A stretch of DNA of 5,457 nucleotides from JBNKDD01 sp050288085 (GTDB lineage: Bacteria; Chloroflexota; Anaerolineae; Aggregatilineales; UBA3940), in the NCBI GenBank assembly GCA_050288085.1, contig JBNKDD010000351.1, positions 1-5,457 on the forward strand, read 5' to 3'. The stretch's first letter is position 1; each line of letters begins with the position of its first letter. Of the stretch, positions 1 through 4,998 are shown in pieces. The notes beneath the pieces are model-generated. The model did no database searches. It was not told the DNA's origin and worked only from the letters and a program-made list of their open reading frames with translations. Made by a program: the position numbers and the translations under genes.

Positions 1-8
1 TTTTCCGG

Positions 9-24
9 GTCGAATTTATTCGAC
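9..24. repeat. Perfect inverted repeat (small hairpin)
   Basis: GTCGAA, a 4-nt TTTA loop, then TTCGAC: a perfect 6-bp stem. It lies about 37 nt beyond the stop codon of the last minus-strand gene. Read on the minus strand it is followed by CCGGAAAA rather than a T-run, so it is not a canonical intrinsic terminator in that direction. What lies to the left of the window is unknown. Confidence 0.4.
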
Positions 25-36
25 ATATCATCATTA

Positions 37-58
37 GCATGAGGATTGATCCTCATGC
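37..58 (-). terminator. Perfect 10-bp hairpin after the minus-strand operon; possible terminator or 3' stabiliser
   Basis: GCATGAGGAT, a TG loop, then ATCCTCATGC: a perfect 10-bp stem (9 bp with a 4-nt loop is sterically easier). It begins 2 nt after the TAG stop (63-61) of the DUF4870-like gene, which is where a 3' hairpin would be expected. On the minus strand it is followed by TAATGATGATATG, which is not a U-tract, so intrinsic termination would be weak. It may instead protect the mRNA 3' end or act together with the second hairpin at 9-24. Confidence 0.4.
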
Positions 59-60
59 GG

Positions 61-552
61 CTATCGCTCGTAGCATATACCCAGATAGCGATCCAGCAGA
101 TCGGCGAGGACGGGGTAATCAAAGTCGTGTCCCCTGGCGGTATGCCATATTCCCAGGCAGCCCAGAATAAACACACTCAGGGGCAGGGCCAGCGACAGCA
201 AAACCAGGGCAGGCTGACTTAACACAATCGTTGGAATCAACAACAGCCCCAGCAACACGACAGCGGAGATCACAAAGAGCAGGAGCATCACAATACACAG
301 TGCCGTTCCGGTGATGGTCGGCGGCAGCCAGAATAACAGGCTGAACAATTGCAGGGTCAGCGCTTGCCGGGTATGATGCTTCACATAGGGCGAGTGATTG
401 GCGAAACCGATATAGATGGCGGTGGTAGCCGCGATAAGCAGCATCCACCGGGGACTACCGGTAGCACACCGGGTGCTTATCATTACCGGCCCAATCGCAT
501 GGGCCAGTAATGATAAGCATCGTTCATGTTTCTTGCGCTTGTCTGCAATCAT
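61..552 (-). CDS. DUF4870/Tic20-like small integral membrane protein
   Basis: A 163-residue hydrophobic protein of unknown function, placed in the cytoplasmic membrane. After a charged N-terminus (IADKRKKHER) there are hydrophobic stretches at about 35-50, 63-78, 80-109 and 114-134. The family signature is the segment around residues 54-70, SPYVKHHTRQALTLQLF, which matches the 'sPfV..Ha.qALnfQl' core that I associate with DUF4870/Tic20-type proteins. The C-terminal ARGHDFDYPVL (139-149) matches the usual 'A..G..y.YP' ending. Length is slightly above the usual 100-130. The ATG lies 5 nt after the stop of the flavodoxin gene and has no visible Shine-Dalgarno (the preceding bases are CCTGATCACC), which suggests translation by coupling or reinitiation. 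It is the last gene of a three-gene membrane/redox operon. Its role there cannot be read from the sequence. Confidence 0.75.
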   Translation of the reverse strand: MIADKRKKHERCLSLLAHAIGPVMISTRCATGSPRWMLLIAATTAIYIGFANHSPYVKHHTRQALTLQLFSLLFWLPPTITGTALCIVMLLLFVISAVVLLGLLLIPTIVLSQPALVLLSLALPLSVFILGCLGIWHTARGHDFDYPVLADLLDRYLGICYER

Positions 553-553
553 G

Positions 554-574
554 GTGATCAGGCAGTGATCAGGC
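554..574. repeat. 11-bp tandem duplication at the flavodoxin/DUF4870 gene junction
   Basis: GTGATCAGGC occurs twice (554-563 and 565-574) with an 11-bp period. The repeat spans the last codons and stop of the minus-strand flavodoxin gene. On the coding strand it reads CTG ATC ACT GCC TGA TCACC ATG. The TGA stop lies in the downstream copy, so the duplication is what ends the frame at this point. Confidence 0.6.
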
Positions 575-1238
575 TCGGATAAAGCGCATCAGCCCAGGCT
601 TGAATTGCCGTCCAGTCGCGGAAATCCCCGGAGGTATCAACCTCGGCAAAGGCACGATACATCAGGCCATAGGCGACCGACATCTTGGCGTAATCCATTG
701 CCCCGGCAAACAAGCCTTTTTCAATCGGCACCACCTCTGGAATGGCCTCACAAACATGTTCAATAGCCTGGGCAACTTTGATGTGATCTTCTTCATGAGG
801 GGACAGGGCTATCGTCATACAGGTCAGGAAATAAGCGACCGGTATTTGTGATAGGGCGTCACGATGTTTTTTGACAAACTCCATCGCCTCTGGTTTCCAT
901 TCATCTGAAATAACCGGAGCACCAATCACCACCGCGTCGTAATTAGAAACATTGTCGATATGATCGATCAGGCTGACAGTTGAGAACGATCCACTCTTAT
1001 TGAAGGCCCGGCCAATCGCATCAGCAACACCACCGGTTGAGCCATAGTTGCTGGAGTAGGCCACCAGGATTCTGGCATCCGTGTTGGTCGCATTGCCGTA
1101 ATTATTTTCAGCGAACTGCACCGACGGCTCCCGTAAGGCCCAGGCAGACACCCCACCACAGGCCACAACACTGATCCCGGCCACACCCATACCGGTTAGA
1201 AACTGGCGTCTTGTTAACTTGCGTTTCTCGGACATCAT
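558..1238 (-). CDS. Tat-exported flavodoxin-domain protein (HemG/flavodoxin_5-like)
   Basis: A 226-residue predicted FMN-binding redox protein acting outside the cytoplasm. The N-terminus has a twin-arginine motif, TRRQFLT (residues 9-15), then a hydrophobic stretch (about 16-36) containing VVAC (24-27), which weakly resembles a lipobox. The flavodoxin fold starts at about 56: ILVAYSSNYGSTGGVADAIG (57-76) holds the phosphate-binding loop SSNYGSTG (62-69). DAVVIGAPVISDEW (101-114) is the second strand and flavin loop. FAGAMDY (177-183) and GDFRDWTAIQAW (204-215) resemble the C-terminal elements of HemG-like flavodoxins. A Tat signal suits a protein that must bind its cofactor before export. 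The start is ATGATG: the first ATG is 3 nt from GAGGAG and overlaps the upstream stop as ATGA. The second ATG (1235) has a better 6-nt spacing, which would give 225 residues. The substrate is unknown. A protoporphyrinogen oxidase role is unlikely outside the cytoplasm; an electron-carrier role with the adjacent DUF4405 protein is inferred. Confidence 0.85.
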   Translation of the reverse strand: MMSEKRKLTRRQFLTGMGVAGISVVACGGVSAWALREPSVQFAENNYGNATNTDARILVAYSSNYGSTGGVADAIGRAFNKSGSFSTVSLIDHIDNVSNYDAVVIGAPVISDEWKPEAMEFVKKHRDALSQIPVAYFLTCMTIALSPHEEDHIKVAQAIEHVCEAIPEVVPIEKGLFAGAMDYAKMSVAYGLMYRAFAEVDTSGDFRDWTAIQAWADALYPSLITA

Positions 1239-1678
1239 TTTCTCCTCAAATATTTTGTAATCTGGCTAACGATCCATTTACGGTTAACGGCAAGATGGAG
1301 CAGTACAAGACCAGCGAAGACACAAACCACCGTCGTGTGGAAGTGGGTCACCTGGGGAGCGTAGATCAGCGTAACGATGATTCCACTCAGCACCACCAGC
1401 CCAAAGACAATCAGCATCAGCCCATCGAGCAGCAGCTTCAACTGGCGCTGCGTCCTGATCCTTGACACCCAATGCGCGATCCAGCGCCAGTGAAGTACCA
1501 GATGTGCAGCAACCACGAGAACCATGCCAATCCCCAGCCATTTATGCGTGTTGATATCGATATAGGCGCTGACAGCAGCTGCGATTCCCAGCGCCAAAAG
1601 CACACCATTCACCCAGAGCCCCACGGTCCTTTTTCGGGCCGCGGGGTTGACATGACTGGTCAATGGAATAGAACTCAT
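1235..1678 (-). CDS. DUF4405-type four-helix membrane protein, candidate di-heme cytochrome b
   Basis: A 147-residue membrane protein with four hydrophobic segments at about 20-38, 46-66, 83-106 and 112-131. Histidines H45, H59 and H63 lie in helix 2 (HKWLGIGM...AAHLVLHWRW), and H112, H114 and H128 in helix 4 (THFHTT...LLHLAV). The H45/H59 and H114/H128 pairs are each 14 residues apart on two parallel helices, like the heme ligands of cytochrome b. I assign it to the DUF4405 family from the W/H-rich helix 2 pattern. Start: the frame is open back to GTG at 1687, but that codon sits inside the AAAGGTG Shine-Dalgarno, whereas ATG 1678 lies 6-8 nt after it, so I chose 1678. The stop overlaps the start of the flavodoxin gene (ATGATG). 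As first gene of the operon it probably moves electrons across or to the membrane face where the exported flavodoxin sits. Heme binding is inferred, not shown. Confidence 0.8.
   Translation of the reverse strand: MSSIPLTSHVNPAARKRTVGLWVNGVLLALGIAAAVSAYIDINTHKWLGIGMVLVVAAHLVLHWRWIAHWVSRIRTQRQLKLLLDGLMLIVFGLVVLSGIIVTLIYAPQVTHFHTTVVCVFAGLVLLHLAVNRKWIVSQITKYLRRK
1242..1247 (-). promoter_or_regulatory. Ribosome binding site of the flavodoxin gene (GAGGAG)
   Basis: GAGGAG on the minus strand, inside the 3' end of the DUF4405 gene. Spacing is 3 nt to the first ATG (1238) and 6 nt to the second (1235), which favours the second ATG as the true start. Both starts overlap the upstream TGA. Confidence 0.7.
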
Positions 1679-1684
1679 GGCTGT

Positions 1685-1691
1685 CACCTTT
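1685..1691 (-). promoter_or_regulatory. Ribosome binding site of the DUF4405 gene (AAAGGTG), decides the start
   Basis: AAAGGTG on the minus strand, 6 nt before ATG at 1678 (8 nt from the GG). It overlaps the alternative GTG start at 1687, which therefore cannot use it. This is the reason for placing the start at 1678. Confidence 0.6.
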
Positions 1692-1724
1692 TGTCAAAAT
1701 ACTGCTCATCAACTAACTGCCATA

Positions 1725-1753
1725 AGCATAGAAAAAATAAACGCAGTTGTTCA
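1725..1753 (-). promoter_or_regulatory. Candidate promoter of the minus-strand redox operon
   Basis: TGAACA (1753-1748) and TATGCT (1730-1725) are separated by 17 bp on the minus strand, each matching 4 of 6 bases of the sigma-70-type consensus. Transcription would start near 1718, giving a leader of about 40 nt. A competing -10 candidate is TATAAG (1775-1770) inside the upstream palindrome, with no good -35 but G/C-rich direct repeats where a -35 would be. Weak evidence by eye only. Confidence 0.3.
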
Positions 1754-1762
1754 CCGTCTGGG

Positions 1763-1781
1763 GTTGGGTCTTATACCCTAC
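1763..1781. promoter_or_regulatory. 19-bp imperfect palindrome, candidate operator
   Basis: GTtGGGT-cttat-ACCCtAC: six of seven base positions in each arm are complementary around a 5-nt centre. It lies upstream of the minus-strand operon, at the far side of the candidate promoter. The size and symmetry suit a dimeric DNA-binding regulator. The identity of any regulator is unknown and none is encoded in the window. Confidence 0.35.
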
Positions 1782-1786
1782 TCACG

Positions 1787-1804
1787 GGGGGATCAGGGGA
1801 ATCC
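1787..1804. repeat. Two 9-bp G-rich direct repeats
   Basis: GGGGGATCA followed directly by GGGGAATCC (7 of 9 bases identical). On the minus strand they read as C-runs just upstream of the 19-bp palindrome and would cover the -35 zone of a promoter using TATAAG (1775-1770) as -10. This is a possible activator site. Confidence 0.35.
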
Positions 1805-1817
1805 ACTCATGTCCTGT

Positions 1818-1846
1818 TGGCACTTGCATTAGGATAACCAGTGCCA
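1818..1846. promoter_or_regulatory. 7-bp perfect inverted repeat, candidate operator
   Basis: TGGCACT (1818-1824) and AGTGCCA (1840-1846) are perfect reverse complements separated by 15 nt, so the arm centres are 22 bp apart, about two helical turns. The repeat brackets the -35/spacer region of the candidate plus-strand promoter, so a bound dimer could repress the glycan operon. It could equally form a stem in RNA if transcription starts further upstream. Confidence 0.35.
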
Positions 1847-1853
1847 CTATCAT
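1824..1853 (+). promoter_or_regulatory. Candidate promoter of the plus-strand glycan operon
   Basis: TATCAT (1848-1853) matches 5 of 6 bases of a -10 element. TTGCAT (1824-1829) 18 bp upstream keeps only the TTG of a -35. Transcription would start near 1860, leaving a leader of about 65 nt that contains the palindrome at 1861-1890. Weak evidence by eye. Confidence 0.25.
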
Positions 1854-1860
1854 AGTTATA

Positions 1861-1890
1861 TCTCTGGGCGCAGCATGCTGTGCTCCTACA
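1861..1890. repeat. Degenerate 30-bp palindrome centred on CAGCATGCTG
   Basis: The two 15-nt halves pair at 11 of 15 positions, with two further G-T wobbles. The inner 16 nt (1868-1883, GCGCAGCATGCTGTGC) pair completely apart from one wobble. The form resembles palindromic intergenic repeats of the TAGGGGCGCAGCATGCTGCGCCCCTA type that I recall from several bacterial genomes; that comparison is from memory. It sits 37 nt before the glycosyltransferase start and could be a 5' leader hairpin or a decayed repeat copy. Confidence 0.45.
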
Positions 1891-1926
1891 AATGGCTGTT
1901 ACGGATAAAAACTAAATTTCCGGGGT

Positions 1927-2919
1927 ATGCAAAAGCCGCTCACCATGAATCAAAATGAACGTATCAAACTGGCTGTTCTGATTCCCGTCTATAATAGCGA
2001 GGATACTATCGGGGCACTGGTTGATGTTGTCACCGAAACCTTCGACGCTCACCCTACGATTGAGTTGCAGGAGATGATCCTGATCAACGACAGCAGCCGG
2101 GACCGGAGTCACGAGGTGATCATGGAAGCCATCGACCGTCACCCCGGCCTGATCAAGTATCTTCACCTCTACCGGAACTTTGGCGAACACAACGCCGTAA
2201 TGTGCGGTTTACATCATGTCAGCGCCGATTGTGTTGCCATCATTGACGATGATTTCCAGAACCCGCCTTCGGAGATCAGTCTGTTGGTTGACTGCCTGCG
2301 GACAGGGGATCATGATGTGGTCTACAGCTACTATGAGAAGAAGCGTCACTCCTGGTTCCGCAACCTGGGAAGTTGGGGCAACGACCGGGTAGCAACTCTC
2401 TTATTGGGCAAGCCACGAGACTTATATCTCTCCAGCTTTAAGGTCATCCGCCGCGAACTGGTCCAGATCATCACCCAATATACCGGCCCTTACCCCTACA
2501 TCGATGGGTTGATCCTGCGCTCTACCAAGCGCATTGGACGGCAGCTTTGCAAACATGCCGACCGCGAGGTGGGTAAGTCCGGTTATACTCTGAGTAAATT
2601 GATCCGCCTGTGGCTGAATATGTCCACCGGCTTTTCGGTCACGCCCCTGCGGATAGCGGCCTACCTGGGCTTTTTTGTATCGCTGCTGGCGGCGCTGATG
2701 GCAGTTGCCTTCACCATAGAATATCTTCTCCCCGGCCAGGTCACACCACGAGGCTGGGCTTCTACCATCGTTGCGATCACCTTTCTGGCGGGCCTCCAAC
2801 TGAGTGTGTTAGGGGTGATCGGCGAGTATCTGGGCCGCCTGTTCCTGACGATCAGCGGCTCACCACAGTACATTATTCGTGAAACATATGGGATCGGGGA
2901 AAAGAACAATGAAAACTGA
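1927..2919 (+). CDS. GT2 family membrane glycosyltransferase (DPM1/GtrB/ArnC-like)
   Basis: A 330-residue enzyme predicted to transfer a sugar from a nucleotide donor to a polyprenyl phosphate at the inner face of the cytoplasmic membrane. The GT-A domain occupies about 14-235: VLIPVYNS (17-24), INDSSRD (53-59) for nucleotide binding, the family segment LYRNFGEHNA (81-90), and the metal-binding DxD in IIDDDFQNPP (105-114, D107/D109). GPYPYIDG (187-194) lies near the acceptor site. Two C-terminal helices (about 241-266 and 278-303) end in GEYLGRLF (299-306), typical of the ~310-330-residue polyprenyl-phosphate GT2 group. The start is uncertain: ATG 1927 has GGGG only 1 nt upstream, and the alternative ATG 1945 has no Shine-Dalgarno. 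Its end overlaps the next gene by 11 nt. As first gene of the glycan operon it may load or add the sugar made by the downstream enzymes. The exact donor cannot be told. Confidence 0.88.
   Translation: MQKPLTMNQNERIKLAVLIPVYNSEDTIGALVDVVTETFDAHPTIELQEMILINDSSRDRSHEVIMEAIDRHPGLIKYLHLYRNFGEHNAVMCGLHHVSADCVAIIDDDFQNPPSEISLLVDCLRTGDHDVVYSYYEKKRHSWFRNLGSWGNDRVATLLLGKPRDLYLSSFKVIRRELVQIITQYTGPYPYIDGLILRSTKRIGRQLCKHADREVGKSGYTLSKLIRLWLNMSTGFSVTPLRIAAYLGFFVSLLAALMAVAFTIEYLLPGQVTPRGWASTIVAITFLAGLQLSVLGVIGEYLGRLFLTISGSPQYIIRETYGIGEKNNEN
2896..2900 (+). promoter_or_regulatory. Ribosome binding site of the SDR epimerase gene (GGGGA)
   Basis: GGGGA ends 8 nt before ATG 2909, inside the 3' end of the glycosyltransferase gene. 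It supports 2909 over the in-frame upstream starts GTG 2879 and ATG 2888, which have no such site. Confidence 0.5.
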
Positions 2920-3904
2920 ACAGGCTGATTTATTCAAAAACCTGAACGTCCTGATCCTGGGTGGGATGGGCTTTATCGGCAGCAATCTGGCGATCCGCCT
3001 GGTGGAGATGGGAGCCAACGTCACCATAGCCGACTCCATGCTGCCGCAATATGGTGGCAATATAGCAAACATTGAACCCGTCCAGGATCGGATACAGATC
3101 AGCTTTTCCGATATCCGCGACCAGTACAGCATGGAGTACCTCGTCAGGGATACGGATATTATCTATAACATGGCCGGGCAGACCAGTCATATTGACAGCA
3201 TGACCGACCCGCTCACCGACCTGGATATCAACTGCCGCAGCCAGCTTTCGATCCTGGAGCTGTGCCGGAAAGCCAATCCCGGCGTGGTGATTGTCTATGC
3301 CAGCACGCGCCAGCTTTACGGACGGCCCATTTACCTGCCGGTCAACGAGGAACACCCGGTCGAACCGGTAGACGTGAACGGGATCAACAAGCTGGCCGCC
3401 GAGCAATATCACCTGCTTTATTATCACGTGCACGGCCTGAAATGCGTATCGCTGCGGCTGACCAACACTTACGGCCCGCGGCAGCACTTACGCGGCAGTA
3501 CCCAGGGCTTCGCCGGTATCTTTATTAGAAAAGCGATCTCCGGTGATACCATCCAGATATTCGGCGACGGCAAGCAGTTGAGAGACTTTAACTACGTGGA
3601 TGACGCGGTAGATGCTTTTCTCCTTGCCAGTCACCGGCCCGATATGTACGGCAAGGTCTATAACCTGGGTGACCATGATCACTATTCCCTGCTCGATTTT
3701 GTGCAGCTTCTCCAGCAGAATTGTGACTTTAAATATGAGGTGATCCCTTTTCCGCCGGAGCATAAGGTAATCGATATCGGCGATTACTATGGCGACTATG
3801 CCCGGTTTCAGGAGGCCACCGGCTGGAAGCCCAAAGTCCCGCTTGCTGAAGGCTTGAAGCGCACCGTTGAGTATTTCGTTCCGCGCCGCGAACTGTATTG
3901 GTGA
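2909..3904 (+). CDS. Extended SDR nucleotide-sugar epimerase/dehydratase with Asn at the catalytic Tyr position
   Basis: A 331-residue cytoplasmic NAD(P)-dependent nucleotide-sugar enzyme of the GalE/RmlB-type extended SDR superfamily. The Rossmann motif GGMGFIG (18-24) is intact. FSDIRD (66-71) is the usual D-hR adenine contact, and NMAGQTSH (87-94) and YASTRQLYG (130-138) follow. The active-site YxxxK is replaced: PVDVNGINKLAAE (153-165) has N157 where Tyr is expected, with K161 kept and T133 at the Ser/Thr position. LRLTNTYGPRQ (182-192) and FNYVDDAVDAF (227-237) are typical of the substrate half. ATG 2909 was chosen for its Shine-Dalgarno and normal N-terminus; it overlaps the glycosyltransferase stop by 11 nt. 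With the next-door aminotransferase it probably prepares a keto- or epimerised NDP-sugar. The loss of Tyr makes the precise reaction uncertain; sister sequences with the NGINK variant may form their own subfamily. Confidence 0.87.
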   Translation: MKTEQADLFKNLNVLILGGMGFIGSNLAIRLVEMGANVTIADSMLPQYGGNIANIEPVQDRIQISFSDIRDQYSMEYLVRDTDIIYNMAGQTSHIDSMTDPLTDLDINCRSQLSILELCRKANPGVVIVYASTRQLYGRPIYLPVNEEHPVEPVDVNGINKLAAEQYHLLYYHVHGLKCVSLRLTNTYGPRQHLRGSTQGFAGIFIRKAISGDTIQIFGDGKQLRDFNYVDDAVDAFLLASHRPDMYGKVYNLGDHDHYSLLDFVQLLQQNCDFKYEVIPFPPEHKVIDIGDYYGDYARFQEATGWKPKVPLAEGLKRTVEYFVPRRELYW

Positions 3905-3912
3905 AAGAGCCT

Positions 3913-4998
3913 ATGATTCCGATATTTGATTATCAGCGTGAACTGGCGAAGATCGAGGAAGAAGTCATTGAGGCGATCCGGCAGACGCTCCACTCCGGCC
4001 AGTTGATCCTCGGCCCCCAGACCCGGCAGTTCGAGCAGGCATTTGCCGAGCAGGTCGGGGCCGAATTCTGCATCGGGGTGACCTCTGGCACCACCGCCCT
4101 GCACCTGGCAATGTTGGCTCTCGACATCGGCCCAGGCGATGAGGTGATCACCGTTGCCAACACCTGCCCGCCGACCATCGCCGCCATCGACCTGACCGGT
4201 GCGACCCCGGTTTTGGTCGAGGTGCGTGAACCTGACCTACTGATCGACCCGGAGTCGGTGCGTCGGGCCATCACATCCAGGACACGCGGCATCATTCCGG
4301 TGCATCTATGGGGCCAGAGCGTTGATATCGAGGCTTTGCTCGCCATTTCACAGGATACTGGAGTCCCGATCATCGAAGATTGCGCTCAGGGGCAGGGTAC
4401 ACTCTACCGGGGCCAGCATGTGGGAACCTTTGGCCGGGTGGGCTGTTTCTCCTTCTACCCGACTAAAAACCTGGGAGCCTATGGCGACGCCGGGGCAATC
4501 GTCACCAATGATCAAGAGCTGGCAGACCGGATCAGGCGGATGCGGATGTACGGCTATTCACGCTCCAACTATGCCATCGAAAAAGGGATGAACGCCCGCA
4601 TCTCCGAGATGCAGGCCGCCGTGTTGAGCATCAAGCTGGCTTACCTGGATGATTGGCTGGCCCGCCGTCAGGCCAATGCCGCCCGCTATCAGGCCGAGGT
4701 GGTAAATCCCCGGCTGCGTCTACCCCATCTCTACCCGGATCGAACCCACTCCTACCACCAGTTTGTGATCCGCTGTACGGATCGCCAGGCCCTGCTTCAG
4801 CACCTTGAGCAGCACGAGATCGGCTATGGCATCCATTACCCGGTTCCGATCCACCAGATGCCCGCCTATCAACACTTACAGACCTCGCCGCTTCCGATCA
4901 CCGAGGCAGCCAGCGAGGAGATCGTATCGATCCCGGTGCATGAAGCCCTTGAGGCTGAAGAAGTATCCACTATCATACAGGTGTTGAATAGTTTCTGA
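3913..4998 (+). CDS. DegT/DnrJ/EryC1/StrS PLP-dependent sugar aminotransferase
   Basis: A 361-residue cytoplasmic enzyme predicted to aminate a keto NDP-sugar with PLP (fold type I), usually with glutamate as amino donor. MIPIFDYQRE is the normal family N-terminus. SGTTAL (58-63) binds PLP phosphate, EDCAQGQG (155-162) supplies the pyridine-nitrogen Asp (D156) and Gln (Q159), and FSFYPTKNLGAYGDAGA (179-195) holds the Schiff-base lysine K185. MNARISEMQAA (226-236) and GIHYPVPIHQMPAY (306-319) are the usual substrate-loop motifs. It is full length with no missing catalytic residue. The frame is open back to TTG 3898, but ATG 3913 fits the family start and lies 8 nt after the SDR stop. It is closest in style to 3-aminotransferases such as QdtB/FdtB/DesV, which would point to a 3-amino-3,6-dideoxyhexose; the position of amination is inferred. 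The 3' end overlaps the methyltransferase start (TGATG). Confidence 0.93.
   Translation: MIPIFDYQRELAKIEEEVIEAIRQTLHSGQLILGPQTRQFEQAFAEQVGAEFCIGVTSGTTALHLAMLALDIGPGDEVITVANTCPPTIAAIDLTGATPVLVEVREPDLLIDPESVRRAITSRTRGIIPVHLWGQSVDIEALLAISQDTGVPIIEDCAQGQGTLYRGQHVGTFGRVGCFSFYPTKNLGAYGDAGAIVTNDQELADRIRRMRMYGYSRSNYAIEKGMNARISEMQAAVLSIKLAYLDDWLARRQANAARYQAEVVNPRLRLPHLYPDRTHSYHQFVIRCTDRQALLQHLEQHEIGYGIHYPVPIHQMPAYQHLQTSPLPITEAASEEIVSIPVHEALEAEEVSTIIQVLNSF

Noticed and set aside
558..1238. Assignment of the flavodoxin protein as HemG protoporphyrinogen oxidase
   Set aside because: The fold is similar, but the twin-arginine signal places it outside the cytoplasm and no heme-synthesis genes are nearby.
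1679..1687. GTG start at 1687 for the DUF4405 gene (three extra residues)
   Set aside because: The GTG lies within the AAAGGTG Shine-Dalgarno that is well spaced for ATG 1678, and it has no site of its own.
1692..1697. TTGACA, a perfect -35 hexamer, on the minus strand
   Set aside because: It lies only about 14 nt before the DUF4405 ATG; a -10 at 17 bp would fall inside the gene and would miss the start codon.
1472..1837. Plus-strand open frame (121 codons) running into the divergent intergenic region
   Set aside because: Most of it is antisense to the DUF4405 gene, and the translation is rich in Cys/His/Ser with no domain-like pattern.
2879..2908. Upstream starts GTG 2879 and ATG 2888 for the SDR gene
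   Set aside because: They add residues ahead of the usual SDR N-terminus and lack a Shine-Dalgarno, whereas ATG 2909 has GGGGA 8 nt upstream.
2930..3487. Minus-strand open frame (185 codons) opposite the SDR gene
   Set aside because: Antisense shadow of a strongly conserved SDR coding sequence; no motif or ribosome site of its own.
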